A stretch of DNA of 24,762 nucleotides from a virus: the IMG/VR virus record IMGVR_UViG_3300044994_000223, positions 1-24,762 of that record, one strand, 5' to 3'. The notes under the pieces were generated by a model. The model had not been told where the DNA came from. It worked only from the letters and a program-made list of their open reading frames with translations, and did no database searches. The position numbers were made by a program, and so were the translations under genes. The stretch's first letter is position 1. Each line of letters begins with the position of its first letter. Positions 1 through 6,369 of this stretch are shown here, in pieces.

Positions 1-131
1 CCTGGCTGCGGCGCATCAATCCCCGACGCGCGGCGGGGTCACGTCCGCGCGGTGTCCTCCCCGTCAACCTGGCCGCGCGCGCTGCTCCTGGGCGGCGCGC
101 GCGGCGCTTTTTCGTGCGGGAGTGCGGATGA
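1..131 (+). CDS. 3' end of an unidentified upstream gene (partial)
   Basis: The frame beginning at base 3 is open from the window edge to a TGA at 129-131. That stop overlaps the ATG of the next gene in a TGATG arrangement, the same stop/start coupling used repeatedly later in this operon. The visible ~42 residues are basic and end in RRFFVRECG. There is no recognisable domain. The support is the coupling pattern alone, and the same stretch carries a terminator-like hairpin at 72-112, so it may equally be non-coding. Confidence 0.3.
   Translation, partial: WLRRINPRRAAGSRPRGVLPVNLAARAAPGRRARRFFVRECG
72..112 (+). terminator. Terminator-like hairpin with T tract
   Basis: An 11-bp perfect GC stem (72-82 with 95-105) has a 12-nt loop and is followed two bases later by five T residues (108-112). 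This is the layout of a rho-independent terminator on the + strand. It lies just before the GcrA-like gene, so it could end an upstream transcript or act as an attenuator. Long GC stems arise easily in DNA this GC-rich, and the T tract is short. Confidence 0.4.
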
Positions 132-691
132 TGGCGAGATGGACGGCGGAGAAGGACGCCACGCTGCGCGCGCTCTGGGCGGCGCGAGAGGGCGGGCAGA
201 CCCTCAGCATCGCCGAGATCGGCCGGCGTATGCGGATCACGAAGAATGCGGTGGTGGGCCGCGCGCATCGGCTGATGCTGCCGGCGCGGCGCTCGCCGAT
301 CTGGCCTCGGTCGGAGCCCCGGCCGATCCCGCAGCGCGCAGCGCATCGCGTGGCGGTGGCGGCGGGGCTCCGCCTCGCGCCGGCGGGGGAACGGCGATCC
401 GTGCCGGTGCCGGCCCCCGCACCCGCCGCGCCCGCGCCGCTCTCGGTCGAGCTCGTGACCGCGCGGCTCATGGCGCGGGTGGGCGGGGCGCGGCCGGCGC
501 GCGGCTGCCGCTACCCGATGTGGCCGAACGCGGCGCGGCCGCCGCAGCCGCCGCTCTTCTGCTCGGAGCCGGTGCAGCCCGGCTCCTCCTACTGCCCGGC
601 GCATCACGCGCTCTGCCACACCGGCTTGCGCGACTGGGCGAGCATCAATGGCATTGGCCCGACCAGGGGATGGGGGAGCGTGCCGCGATGA
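131..691 (+). CDS. GcrA-family cell-cycle/transcription regulator homologue
   Basis: A 186-residue protein. The first ~50 residues carry the GcrA helix-turn-helix pattern: a W-T-x-E-x-x-x-x-L-x-x-L-W opening, then an IAEIGRRM helix and the recognition helix TKNAVVGRAHRLML. The end resembles the GcrA C-terminal region, with GCRYPMW, then FCSEPVQPGSSYCPAHHALCH-like Cys/His spacing. The middle is a Pro/Ala/Arg-rich linker. In Caulobacter, GcrA binds sigma-70 RNA polymerase and activates promoters carrying methylated GANTC sites. A phage copy could redirect host polymerase. ATG 131 is preferred because GGGAG (118-122) lies 8 nt upstream and a TGA overlaps the ATG; ATG 128 or GTG 122 are alternatives. 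The stop overlaps the next gene as ATGA. Confidence 0.85.
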   Translation: MARWTAEKDATLRALWAAREGGQTLSIAEIGRRMRITKNAVVGRAHRLMLPARRSPIWPRSEPRPIPQRAAHRVAVAAGLRLAPAGERRSVPVPAPAPAAPAPLSVELVTARLMARVGGARPARGCRYPMWPNAARPPQPPLFCSEPVQPGSSYCPAHHALCHTGLRDWASINGIGPTRGWGSVPR

Positions 692-1095
692 GCAACTGGG
701 CGCGCGGCGAGGGCGGGCGGCTCGCCTTCCATCTGCTGCTCCTTGCGCTTGGGATGCTCGGCGCGCTGCTGCTGGCGGCCGCTCTCGCGCATGGGCACGG
801 GCCGCACATGACGCCGGCCGAGGAAGCCTGGCTCGATCGGCAGCACGCGCGCGACGGGACAAAATGCTGCGATGTGCGGGATGTGCATGTCGGGCAGGCG
901 GTGGCCTGGCGGATCACGCCGCGCGGCTACGAGGTGGAGATCGCTGGCGCATGGCACCTGGTGCCGCCGGGGCGGCTGCTGGCGCCGTTCCCGGACGATC
1001 CTTCGCCGTTCGGTAGCCAGGCGCTGCTGTTCTACACGCCGCGCAGCGGCGGGCCGCCCGCCATCTGGTGCTTCCTGCCGGAGCCGTTGATGTGA
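688..1095 (+). CDS. Small exported or membrane-anchored protein of unknown function
   Basis: A 135-residue protein whose ATG overlaps the stop of the GcrA-like gene (ATGA), so translation is probably coupled. Residues ~11-34 form a strongly hydrophobic Leu/Ala segment after a basic start, fitting a signal peptide or signal anchor ending near AHGHG. The mature part begins MTPAEEAWLDRQ and contains a Cys pair (C60-C61) in KCCDVRDVH, a WRITPRGYEVEI strand and a C-terminal IWCFLPEP with C118. Small secreted proteins of this look, with TPAEEAWL near the start, a Cys-Cys-D motif and a cysteine near the end, are common hypothetical proteins in alphaproteobacteria and their phages. Function unknown; the cysteines suggest a disulfide-stabilised periplasmic domain. 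Confidence 0.75.
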   Translation: MSNWARGEGGRLAFHLLLLALGMLGALLLAAALAHGHGPHMTPAEEAWLDRQHARDGTKCCDVRDVHVGQAVAWRITPRGYEVEIAGAWHLVPPGRLLAPFPDDPSPFGSQALLFYTPRSGGPPAIWCFLPEPLM

Positions 1096-1177
1096 TGGCG
1101 GAGCGCGGTCAGACCACACGAGACGACGCGCGAGAGCCACAGAGAGACGGCAGCGCGTCCACGGGCCGAGGCATCCC

Positions 1178-2671
1178 ATGAACGCGATCCCCTCCCTCGC
1201 GCTGCGGCTGCCGCCCGCCAATGTCGAGGCGGAGCAGGCGCTTCTCGGGGCGATCCTCGCCAACAACAAAGCCTATGAGCGCGTCGCGGAGTTCCTGCGC
1301 CCGGAGCATTTCGCCGATCCGCTGCATGGGCGGATCTATGCCGCCATCCAGCGGCGGATCGAAGCCGGTCAGCTCGCCGATGCGGTCTCCATCCGCCCGG
1401 AGTTCGAGGCGGAGCAGGTCGAGCAGCGCGGCGAGAACGGCAAGATCACCACCGTCACGGGCGCGGTCTATCTCGCGCGGCTGCTGCGCGCCATGGTCGG
1501 CGTGATCAATGCCGGCGAATATGGCCGCGTGATCCACGACGCCTGGCTGCGCCGCGGCGTGATCGAGGTGGCGGAGGAACTCATCAACCGCTGCCATGGC
1601 CGCGCGGAGCCCGCGCAGGAAGGGCGGCAGATCCTCGCCTGGGGGGATGAGGCGCTGCTCGCCCTGGCGGAGGACCGGCGCGAAAGCGGGCTGCGCGACG
1701 GCGCGGCGGTGGGCGATGCCATCCTGCGCGAGGTCCAGGCCGCGATGCAGCGCGAGGGCGGGCTCGCGGGCCTCACCTGGGGCCTGCGCGGGCTCGATCG
1801 CATGACGGGCGGGCTGCGGCCGGGCCAGTTCGTGCTGATCGCGGGGCGGCCCTCGATGGGCAAGACCTCCATGGCGCTGCGCATCTCGATCGGCGCGGCG
1901 GAGGCGGGCGCGCGGGTGCTGTTCGTCTCGGCCGAGATGCGCGCGCAGGACGTGCTGGCGCGCGCCGTGGTGGCGCGGGCGGGCCTGCCGCTCTCGGCCT
2001 ATACGCGCGGCGGCGTCGAGGCGGAGGGGCCGGAGGGCAAGCGCTTCCGCAGGCTCCGCCAGGAGGAGTTCGACCGGCTGCACGCGGCCACGCGCGAGAT
2101 GGCGGCGCTGCCGATGATGTTCGACGACGAAAGCGTGACGGTGCAGCAGATCCGCGCGCGGGCGCGGATGATGCAGCGCGCCAGGGGCGGCGGGCTCGAC
2201 CTGATCGTGGTGGATTACCTCGGCCGGCTGCGCGCGAGCGAGACGGTGCAGCGCTTCGGGCTCAACAGCATCGTCACCGAGCTGTCAGCGGGGCTGAAGG
2301 ACCTGGCCAGGCAGCTCGGCGTGCCGGTGGTGGTGCTCTCGCAGTTGTCGCGGGAGGTGGAGAAGCGCGACGACAAGACGCCGCTGCTCTCCGACCTGCG
2401 CGATTCCGGCAGCCTGGAGCAGGATGCGGATGTCGTGATCTTCCTCTACCGCGCGCACTACTACCTGGTCCGCGCCGAGCCGAAGCGCGGCGCGCGCGAG
2501 AAGCAGGAAGCCTACGACGCGCGCATGTTCGAGTGGATAGAGGCGATGCGCCGCGAGAAGGGCCACGCCACCGCGATCATCGCCAAGCAGCGCCAGGGGC
2601 CCACGGGGCCGGTGCGGCTGCGATGGAACGACGAAACCGCGCAGTTCTTCGACGAAGAAGGGGGGTGGTGA
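1178..2671 (+). CDS. dnaB: Replicative DNA helicase, DnaB family
   Basis: A 497-residue protein of normal DnaB length. The N-terminal domain (about 10-160) begins with the family signature PPANVEAEQALLGAIL. The RecA-like domain (about 195-495) has Walker A GRPSMGKTS (223-231), Walker B DLIVVDYLGR (341-350), motif H3 VVLSQLSREVEKR (385-397) and motif H4 DLRDSGSLEQDADVVIFLYR (406-425). DnaB forms a hexameric ring that unwinds the fork ahead of the polymerase. A phage-encoded copy makes replication less dependent on the host helicase. ATG 1178 fits the family N-terminus. An ~82-base gap precedes the gene and shows no clear regulatory element. Its stop overlaps the next ATG (TGATG at 2669-2673). 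Typical of a complete, functional gene. Confidence 0.95.
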   Translation: MNAIPSLALRLPPANVEAEQALLGAILANNKAYERVAEFLRPEHFADPLHGRIYAAIQRRIEAGQLADAVSIRPEFEAEQVEQRGENGKITTVTGAVYLARLLRAMVGVINAGEYGRVIHDAWLRRGVIEVAEELINRCHGRAEPAQEGRQILAWGDEALLALAEDRRESGLRDGAAVGDAILREVQAAMQREGGLAGLTWGLRGLDRMTGGLRPGQFVLIAGRPSMGKTSMALRISIGAAEAGARVLFVSAEMRAQDVLARAVVARAGLPLSAYTRGGVEAEGPEGKRFRRLRQEEFDRLHAATREMAALPMMFDDESVTVQQIRARARMMQRARGGGLDLIVVDYLGRLRASETVQRFGLNSIVTELSAGLKDLARQLGVPVVVLSQLSREVEKRDDKTPLLSDLRDSGSLEQDADVVIFLYRAHYYLVRAEPKRGAREKQEAYDARMFEWIEAMRREKGHATAIIAKQRQGPTGPVRLRWNDETAQFFDEEGGW

Positions 2672-3036
2672 TGGCGCGCAGGAAAGCCACGAACGGGCGC
2701 GATCCCGGCAGCGGGGACAGCGCGGCCACGGGCGATCTGCTGCTCCGCTACATCGAGCGTGCGGAGCGCCTGGCCGAGGAGATGCAGGCGCTCCGGGACG
2801 ACATGAAGGAGGTTTTCGCGCAGGCGAAGGCGGCCGGATTCGATGTCCGCACCATGCGCAGCATCATCCGGGAACGCGCCCTGTCGGCAGAGGAGCGGGC
2901 GGAGCGGGAGGCGCTGCTCCAGAGCTACCGCGCCGCCCTCGGCATGCTCGGCGACACGCCGCTCGGAGAGGCGGCGCGGGCGCGCTTCGAGCGCGCGATG
3001 GGCGGCCCGCCGGCGCGGGCGGCGCCGGCCGTCTGA
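2671..3036 (+). CDS. GapR-like (DUF2312) nucleoid-associated protein
   Basis: A 121-residue protein. Residues ~22-95 match the GapR/DUF2312 pattern: LLRYIERAERLAEEMQALRDDMKEVFAQAKAAGFDVRTMRSIIRERAL, then a second helix ending SYRAALGML. Host GapR is a small coiled-coil protein that forms tetrameric clamps on overtwisted, AT-rich DNA and helps replication by working with topoisomerases. Here it sits between a helicase and the presumed initiator, so a role in phage replication or in handling supercoils at the fork is the natural inference. The Gly/Ser-rich N-terminus and a C-terminal tail rich in Ala/Pro extend beyond the conserved core. The start is fixed by the TGATG overlap with dnaB; GTG-containing longer versions upstream lie inside dnaB and are unlikely. 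Confidence 0.85.
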   Translation: MARRKATNGRDPGSGDSAATGDLLLRYIERAERLAEEMQALRDDMKEVFAQAKAAGFDVRTMRSIIRERALSAEERAEREALLQSYRAALGMLGDTPLGEAARARFERAMGGPPARAAPAV

Positions 3037-3125
3037 CGGCATGAGCACGGCCGGCGGACCGCGTGCGCAACCGCGCGGCCCCGGCCGATCGGAAACCCAG
3101 GAAACCAGAGAAACCGGATCTGACC

Positions 3126-4103
3126 ATGGCACGTCGTTGTCTCTGCTCCCGCCTCATGGACGCGCTGCGCGCGGACCCGCGCCTGGCCACGCTGCCGCTG
3201 GCGGCGCGGATGGTCTTCCTGCTGCTGGCCGAGGCAGCGGCGGAAACCCAGGAAACCGGATGGATTCCGTTTGCGGAACCGCGTCGGATTGCGCTGCTGA
3301 TCCGCTGCACGGAAACCGAGGCCGAAACCCATCTTGAAACCCTGATCGCGGAAGGGCTGATCCTGGCCGAGCGGGGTGGGCTCGGCGTGCCGATCGTGCG
3401 GGAGGCGGCGGATCGCGCGGCCGTGGCAAGGCGGAACGGCGCGGCTGGCGGGCGGCCGAGAAAGGGGGAGACGCCGCAGCAGGCCTATGCGCGCCGCCAG
3501 GGCTCGCTGCCGCTGCCCATCGCGGGCGGGAAACCCAGCGAAACCCAGCATGCGAAACCGGCCGCGCCTACTACTACTACTACTACTACTACTAGTACCA
3601 GTAGTGGTGGTGGTGTGACCTTCCAGCTTGGGAAGGAAACCGAATCCATCCCTGGTTCTGGTAAGGTGGTCTGTCGCGCGCGCGAGGCGGAAACCCAGGA
3701 ATGGGTTTCGCTCGGGGTCGAGGTGGCGGAACTCGCCGGGCTCGACGGCGCTCGTGGCGGCTTCGACTACCGGCCGGTGCAGGCCTGGCTGAACGCGGGT
3801 TATCCGGCCGAGGCGATCCGCGCGGCTGTGGAGCGCATCGCCGCCAGGCCCGGCTACGATCCGCTCCTGGTGCGGACGCTGCGCTATTTCGACGGCGCGG
3901 TCGCCGAGGAGGCGGCGCGGCTCAAGGCCGAGGCCGAGGCGGCGCCCCGCCCCCGCACGGCCGAGGATTTCGAGCGCGAGGCGGCGGAGCAGCGCGAGCT
4001 GGAGGACTGGGTGCAGGCGGTGCGTGAGGGGCGGGACGTGCCGATGCCGGCCCGGATCGCCGCCGCTGGCGCCAGGCTCCAGGCGCAGCGCAGGGCGGCG
4101 TGA
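3126..4103 (+). CDS. Phage replication-initiator-like protein (lambda O-like layout)
   Basis: A 325-residue protein. Residues 1-105 look like a winged-helix domain: LPLAARMVFLLLAEAA, a TGWIPFAEPRRIALLI helix, a repeated ET-rich helix and a wing-like ILAERGGLGVPIV. A basic stretch GGRPRKGE follows, then a linker with eight threonines and Ser/Gly. The C-terminal part (from ~190) has GVEVAELAGL and AGYPAEAIRAAVERIAARPG, a pattern seen in phage replication-region proteins, and a charged helical end. It lies after the helicase and GapR-like genes, and its own DNA carries the GAAACC array. These points suggest an origin-binding initiator by analogy to lambda O; no specific family match is certain. 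ATG 3126 was chosen; GTG 3063 would add 21 low-complexity residues encoded by the leader repeats. Confidence 0.65.
   Translation: MARRCLCSRLMDALRADPRLATLPLAARMVFLLLAEAAAETQETGWIPFAEPRRIALLIRCTETEAETHLETLIAEGLILAERGGLGVPIVREAADRAAVARRNGAAGGRPRKGETPQQAYARRQGSLPLPIAGGKPSETQHAKPAAPTTTTTTTTSTSSGGGVTFQLGKETESIPGSGKVVCRAREAETQEWVSLGVEVAELAGLDGARGGFDYRPVQAWLNAGYPAEAIRAAVERIAARPGYDPLLVRTLRYFDGAVAEEAARLKAEAEAAPRPRTAEDFEREAAEQRELEDWVQAVREGRDVPMPARIAAAGARLQAQRRAA
3568..3617 (+). repeat. CTA triplet microsatellite with adjoining hairpin arm
   Basis: Nine consecutive CTA triplets (3568-3594) are followed by GTACCAGTAGTGGTGGTGGT. The tract encodes eight threonines followed by Ser/Gly in the initiator-like protein. 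ACTACT and AGTAGT pair perfectly around a 6-nt loop. At RNA level the outer ACU triplets can also pair with GGU triplets through U-G wobbles. About two thirds of the CTA tract is A/T, by far the most AT-rich stretch nearby. It lies between iteron clusters, as the AT-rich unwinding segment does in lambda ori. Confidence 0.7.
3690..3709. repeat. Inverted repeat of the iteron motif
   Basis: GAAACCCA (3690-3697) and TGGGTTTC (3702-3709) form a perfect 8-bp inverted repeat with a 4-nt centre. It is the last and only inverted copy in the GAAACC array, so it may be a distinct site for dimer binding or the boundary of the origin. Confidence 0.6.
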
Positions 4104-4786
4104 TGGCCGCCGCGATGAAGCCGCTTGACGGCGGGGTCACGGCCGCGGTAGCCATGGGGCGTGATTCGTGGAACGCCGCTGGTGGGGCCGGGGCGCGCCA
4201 CATCACCGCCGGCCCTTCGGGGCCCGCGCCAGCCGAGGGCCAAGTGCCCCCGGTGCTACCGCATTGGGCGGATCCCGACGCACCCTGGATCGTGATCGAA
4301 CACCGCGCCGATGCCGGCGCGCAGGTGCGCAATGACCTCCGCCGCAACGGGTTTGAGGTGCACTGGCCGCGCGAGGTCGTGCGCATCCCGGGCCGCGACG
4401 ATTCGCTGCGGCCCTACTTCCCGGGCTACATGTTCGCGCTGCCGGTCTCGGATCGCGCCTCGTGGCATCAGCTCAAGGAACGCGGGCAGTTCTCGATCCA
4501 CGTCCTCGGCCTGCGGGAGTTGGGGCGTCCGGCGCGGCCGCCGGCGGGCTTCGTCGCGGCGCTGATCCAGCGGGCTGGCGGCGATATCGACGGCGTCATT
4601 CCCGCCAAGCAGGATGAGATCGCGCGCCTGAAATCGGGGGATCGGGTGCGCGTCACCGCCTTCGGGCGTGACGACTGGAACGGCGTCTTCGTGGCCGAGC
4701 GCGGCAAGCGGGTCGAGGTGCTGCTGACGCTGTTCGGCCGGGATGCCCCGATCCTGCTCGAAGCGCGGCATGTGCGGAGGGTGTGA
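4103..4786 (+). CDS. NusG/RfaH-like transcription antitermination protein
   Basis: A 227-residue protein with a ~58-residue Ala/Gly/Pro-rich leader, then an NGN domain (about 61-125): PWIVIEHRADAGAQVRNDLRR, GFEVHWPREVV and the diagnostic RPYFPGYMFALP. A C-terminal KOW domain follows (about 178-227), with SGDRVRVTAFGRDDWNGVFV and a VEVLLTLFGR strand. NusG-type proteins bind the clamp of RNA polymerase, suppress pausing and couple it to Rho or the ribosome; RfaH paralogues read through operons after recruitment by a DNA element. A phage copy directly before the late region suggests a role in late-gene read-through (inference). Start ATG 4103 overlaps the preceding TGA; the poorly conserved leader leaves a later start possible, but I saw no better one. 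Confidence 0.85.
   Translation: MAAAMKPLDGGVTAAVAMGRDSWNAAGGAGARHITAGPSGPAPAEGQVPPVLPHWADPDAPWIVIEHRADAGAQVRNDLRRNGFEVHWPREVVRIPGRDDSLRPYFPGYMFALPVSDRASWHQLKERGQFSIHVLGLRELGRPARPPAGFVAALIQRAGGDIDGVIPAKQDEIARLKSGDRVRVTAFGRDDWNGVFVAERGKRVEVLLTLFGRDAPILLEARHVRRV
4211..4224 (+). other. Short hairpin with cUUCGg tetraloop
   Basis: GGCCC (4211-4215) and GGGCC (4220-4224) close a TTCG loop with a C-G pair, the exceptionally stable tetraloop type. It lies in the low-complexity 5' part of the NusG-like gene. It may slow ribosomes or polymerase there, or be incidental in GC-rich coding DNA. Confidence 0.35.
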
Positions 4787-4788
4787 CA

Positions 4789-5553
4789 ATGGCCGAGCTC
4801 GTGCGCGTCACCGCCAACGAATTGCCGCAACTGGCGAGCATGTTGCGCGACTTCGGGCGGAACCAGGTGCCCTTCGCCGCGGTGGTGGCCATGTCGCGCA
4901 CGGCGCTGGCGGTCAAGGCCGATCTGGTGGCCGGGATGGCCAGCGCCTTCGATCGGCCGACAAAGTGGACGCTCGGCGGGCTCTACGTGGAGACGGCGGA
5001 GAAGAAGAAGCCCGAGGCGAGCGTGCACTTCAAGGATCGCGCGCCAAAAGGCGTGCCGGCGGGGAAGTATCTGCGGGCGCAGATACTCGGCGGGCAGCGC
5101 GCGCTGAAGTCGCATGAGAGGCGGCTCGGGTTTCGGCCGGGCTATATCGCCGTGCCGGGCAAGTGGGCGGAGCTCGACGCGCATGGCAATGTGAGCATGG
5201 GCCAGTTGAGCGCCATCATTGCGCAGCTCAACCTGCGGCGGAGCGTGTCGAGCCCTGGTCCCGCTACGAAGGGGCGGAAGGGCGTGTATCGCCGGCACAA
5301 TTGGTTCATCGTGCCGGTAGGCCGGACGAAGGCCACGCACCCGAATACGTATCACCTGCCGCCGGGAATCTATCAGACCGGGCCGGAGTTCGGCGGCGCA
5401 CCGCTGTTGGTTGAGGCCTTCGTCAGGCAATACCCGAACAGCTACGATGTGCGGTTCGATTTCGCGCGGCTTGGTGAGGACAGTGTGAACCGTCATCTTC
5501 CTGGCCTGCTGCAGGCCGCGCTGACCGAGTTCCCGCCCCGCCGGCCTCGCTGA
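4789..5553 (+). CDS. Conserved phage morphogenesis protein, possibly gpZ-like tail completion
   Basis: A 254-residue protein. The N-terminal helix region NQVPFAAVVAMSRTALAVK resembles the opening of lambda minor tail protein Z (a VP-x-A-x-x-A-x-x-R pattern). It is followed by FDRPTKWTLGGLYV, a GVPAGKYLRAQILGG segment, YIAVPGKWAELDAHGNVSMGQLSAII, and a C-terminal PPGIYQTGPE...VRFDFARLGED. This combination recurs in structural regions of phages as a protein of unknown function; the gpZ link is my inference and is not firm. Its place here, between an antiterminator and a ParB-domain gene, is odd because the rest of the structural genes start ~1.6 kb later. ATG 4789 follows the previous stop by 2 nt; GTG 4783 is an alternative. 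Confidence 0.7.
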   Translation: MAELVRVTANELPQLASMLRDFGRNQVPFAAVVAMSRTALAVKADLVAGMASAFDRPTKWTLGGLYVETAEKKKPEASVHFKDRAPKGVPAGKYLRAQILGGQRALKSHERRLGFRPGYIAVPGKWAELDAHGNVSMGQLSAIIAQLNLRRSVSSPGPATKGRKGVYRRHNWFIVPVGRTKATHPNTYHLPPGIYQTGPEFGGAPLLVEAFVRQYPNSYDVRFDFARLGEDSVNRHLPGLLQAALTEFPPRRPR

Positions 5554-5593
5554 CGCCGCCAACATCCCGTCGCGGGTCCTCCCCGCCGCCCCA

Positions 5594-5643
5594 CCCCACC
5601 GGGAGTGATTCGGACCCCGACAAGGGGCGGGATTTTGGTGGGG
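5594..5643 (+). other. Nested inverted repeats in the gap before the ParB-domain gene
   Basis: The gap 5554-5685 is one of only two sizeable non-coding gaps in the late half of the window. It has an outer 7-bp inverted repeat, CCCCACC (5594-5600) with GGTGGGG (5637-5643). It also has an inner CCCC/GGGG pair (5615-5618, 5624-5627) around GACAA, followed shortly by TTTT (5633-5636). It could be a weak terminator, an antitermination site or an operator. No promoter was recognised. Confidence 0.3.
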
Positions 5644-5685
5644 CAGGTGGGCGATGTTGAGGTTTCTCTTGATGTGCGAGGCGCC

Positions 5686-6258
5686 GTGAATCCTGCGACG
5701 GAATGGCCGGTCGAGCGGCGCGAAAAGCGCGCCACATCGGCGCTTGTGCCCAGCGCGCAGAACGCGCGGAAGCATTCCGGCGAGCAGATCAAGCACCTGG
5801 CCAGGCTCATCACCGAGTTCGGCTGGACCATGCCGGTGCTCGTGGACGAGAACGACACCATCCTCGCAGGCCACGGGCGGGTGATGGCGGCGCAGCATCT
5901 CGGGCTTGATGAGGTCCCGGTCATCGTGGCGCGCGGCTGGTCGGAAGCGCAGAAGCGCGCCTATGTGGTCGCGGATAATCGCGCTGCCGAGCTGTCCACC
6001 TGGGATGCCAGTCTGCTGAACGCGGAGCTCGGCACGCTGGGCGATCTGGGGTTCGATGTCGCGCTGACGGGATTCGAGGCGCCGAAGCTGGAGGCGCCTA
6101 AGCCCCCGCCAAAGATCGAGGATGCGCCGATGACGGCGAACTTCTGGATCGTAGTGGAGGGGCCGCTGGCCCACCAGGCGCAGGCGCTGCAGGCGATCAA
6201 GGCGCTGGCCGCGCTGGATGGCGTGACGGTGGCCAGCAACCTGCGCGAGGGCGCCTGA
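5686..6258 (+). CDS. ParB/Srx-fold N-terminal-domain protein
   Basis: A 190-residue protein dominated by a ParB N-terminal domain (about 8-105): LVPSAQNARKHSGEQIKHLARLI, the nucleotide-binding ILAGHGRVMAAQHLGL (GHGR at 62-65) and VVADNRAAE. In phages this domain is usually fused to, or sits next to, an N6/N4 DNA methyltransferase, and ParB-type domains bind nucleotides such as CTP. Here there is no methylase domain and no ParB helix-turn-helix; the end is a Pro/Lys linker followed by ~40 residues starting TANFWIVVEGPLAHQAQAL. It may be an adaptor for a lost modification gene (see the remnant just downstream). The start is uncertain: GTG 5686 fits the family N-terminus, with GAGG 5 bases upstream; GTG 5674 and GTG 5605 are in frame. 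Confidence 0.8.
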   Translation: MNPATEWPVERREKRATSALVPSAQNARKHSGEQIKHLARLITEFGWTMPVLVDENDTILAGHGRVMAAQHLGLDEVPVIVARGWSEAQKRAYVVADNRAAELSTWDASLLNAELGTLGDLGFDVALTGFEAPKLEAPKPPPKIEDAPMTANFWIVVEGPLAHQAQALQAIKALAALDGVTVASNLREGA

Positions 6259-6361
6259 TTCCGCGCGGCTTCGGCGACGCTCTCAAGGCCACGCGCGAGA
6301 AGACCGACAACCACCAGGCCGCGCTGCCGGACAAGATCGCGCTGCGCGATGAGGCGCTGGC

Positions 6362-6369
6362 GGCGGTAG
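6362..6369 (+). promoter_or_regulatory. ops-like octamer before the late operon
   Basis: GGCGGTAG matches the core of the RfaH-recruiting ops element and lies 68 bases upstream of the small terminase start, with a NusG/RfaH-like protein encoded 1.6 kb earlier. The bases after the core differ from ops. One such octamer is expected by chance in DNA of this length and composition, so the location is the only support. Confidence 0.15.

Larger units (their letters stand above)
3092..3709. repeat. GAAACC iteron-like array, candidate replication origin
   Basis: GAAACC occurs in direct orientation at 3092, 3101, 3110, 3243, 3252, 3312, 3324, 3336, 3530, 3540, 3554, 3636 and 3690, and inverted (GGTTTC) at 3704. 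Spacing is regular inside clusters: 9 bp in the first two, 12 bp in the third, 10 and 14 bp in the fourth. A 16-mer, GGAAACCCAGGAAACC, is present at both 3091 and 3242. The motif lies in the untranslated leader and in two different reading frames of the gene (as Glu-Thr and as Lys-Pro), so it is conserved as DNA, not as peptide. An iteron-type origin inside the initiator gene, as in lambda O, is the best explanation. Operator sites for autoregulation are the alternative. Confidence 0.6.

Noticed and set aside
3063-3125. Upstream GTG start for the initiator-like protein
   Set aside because: It would add 21 residues of Arg/Lys/Pro low complexity encoded by the repeat cluster, with no good ribosome site.
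3092-3709. CRISPR-like array reading of the GAAACC repeats
   Set aside because: The repeats are only 6-9 bp, spacing varies and they lie in a coding gene, unlike CRISPR repeat-spacer structure.
5650-5690. Possible sigma-70 promoter in the AT-richer stretch before the ParB-domain gene
   Set aside because: A TTGAGG box at 5657 has no -10 element at proper spacing.
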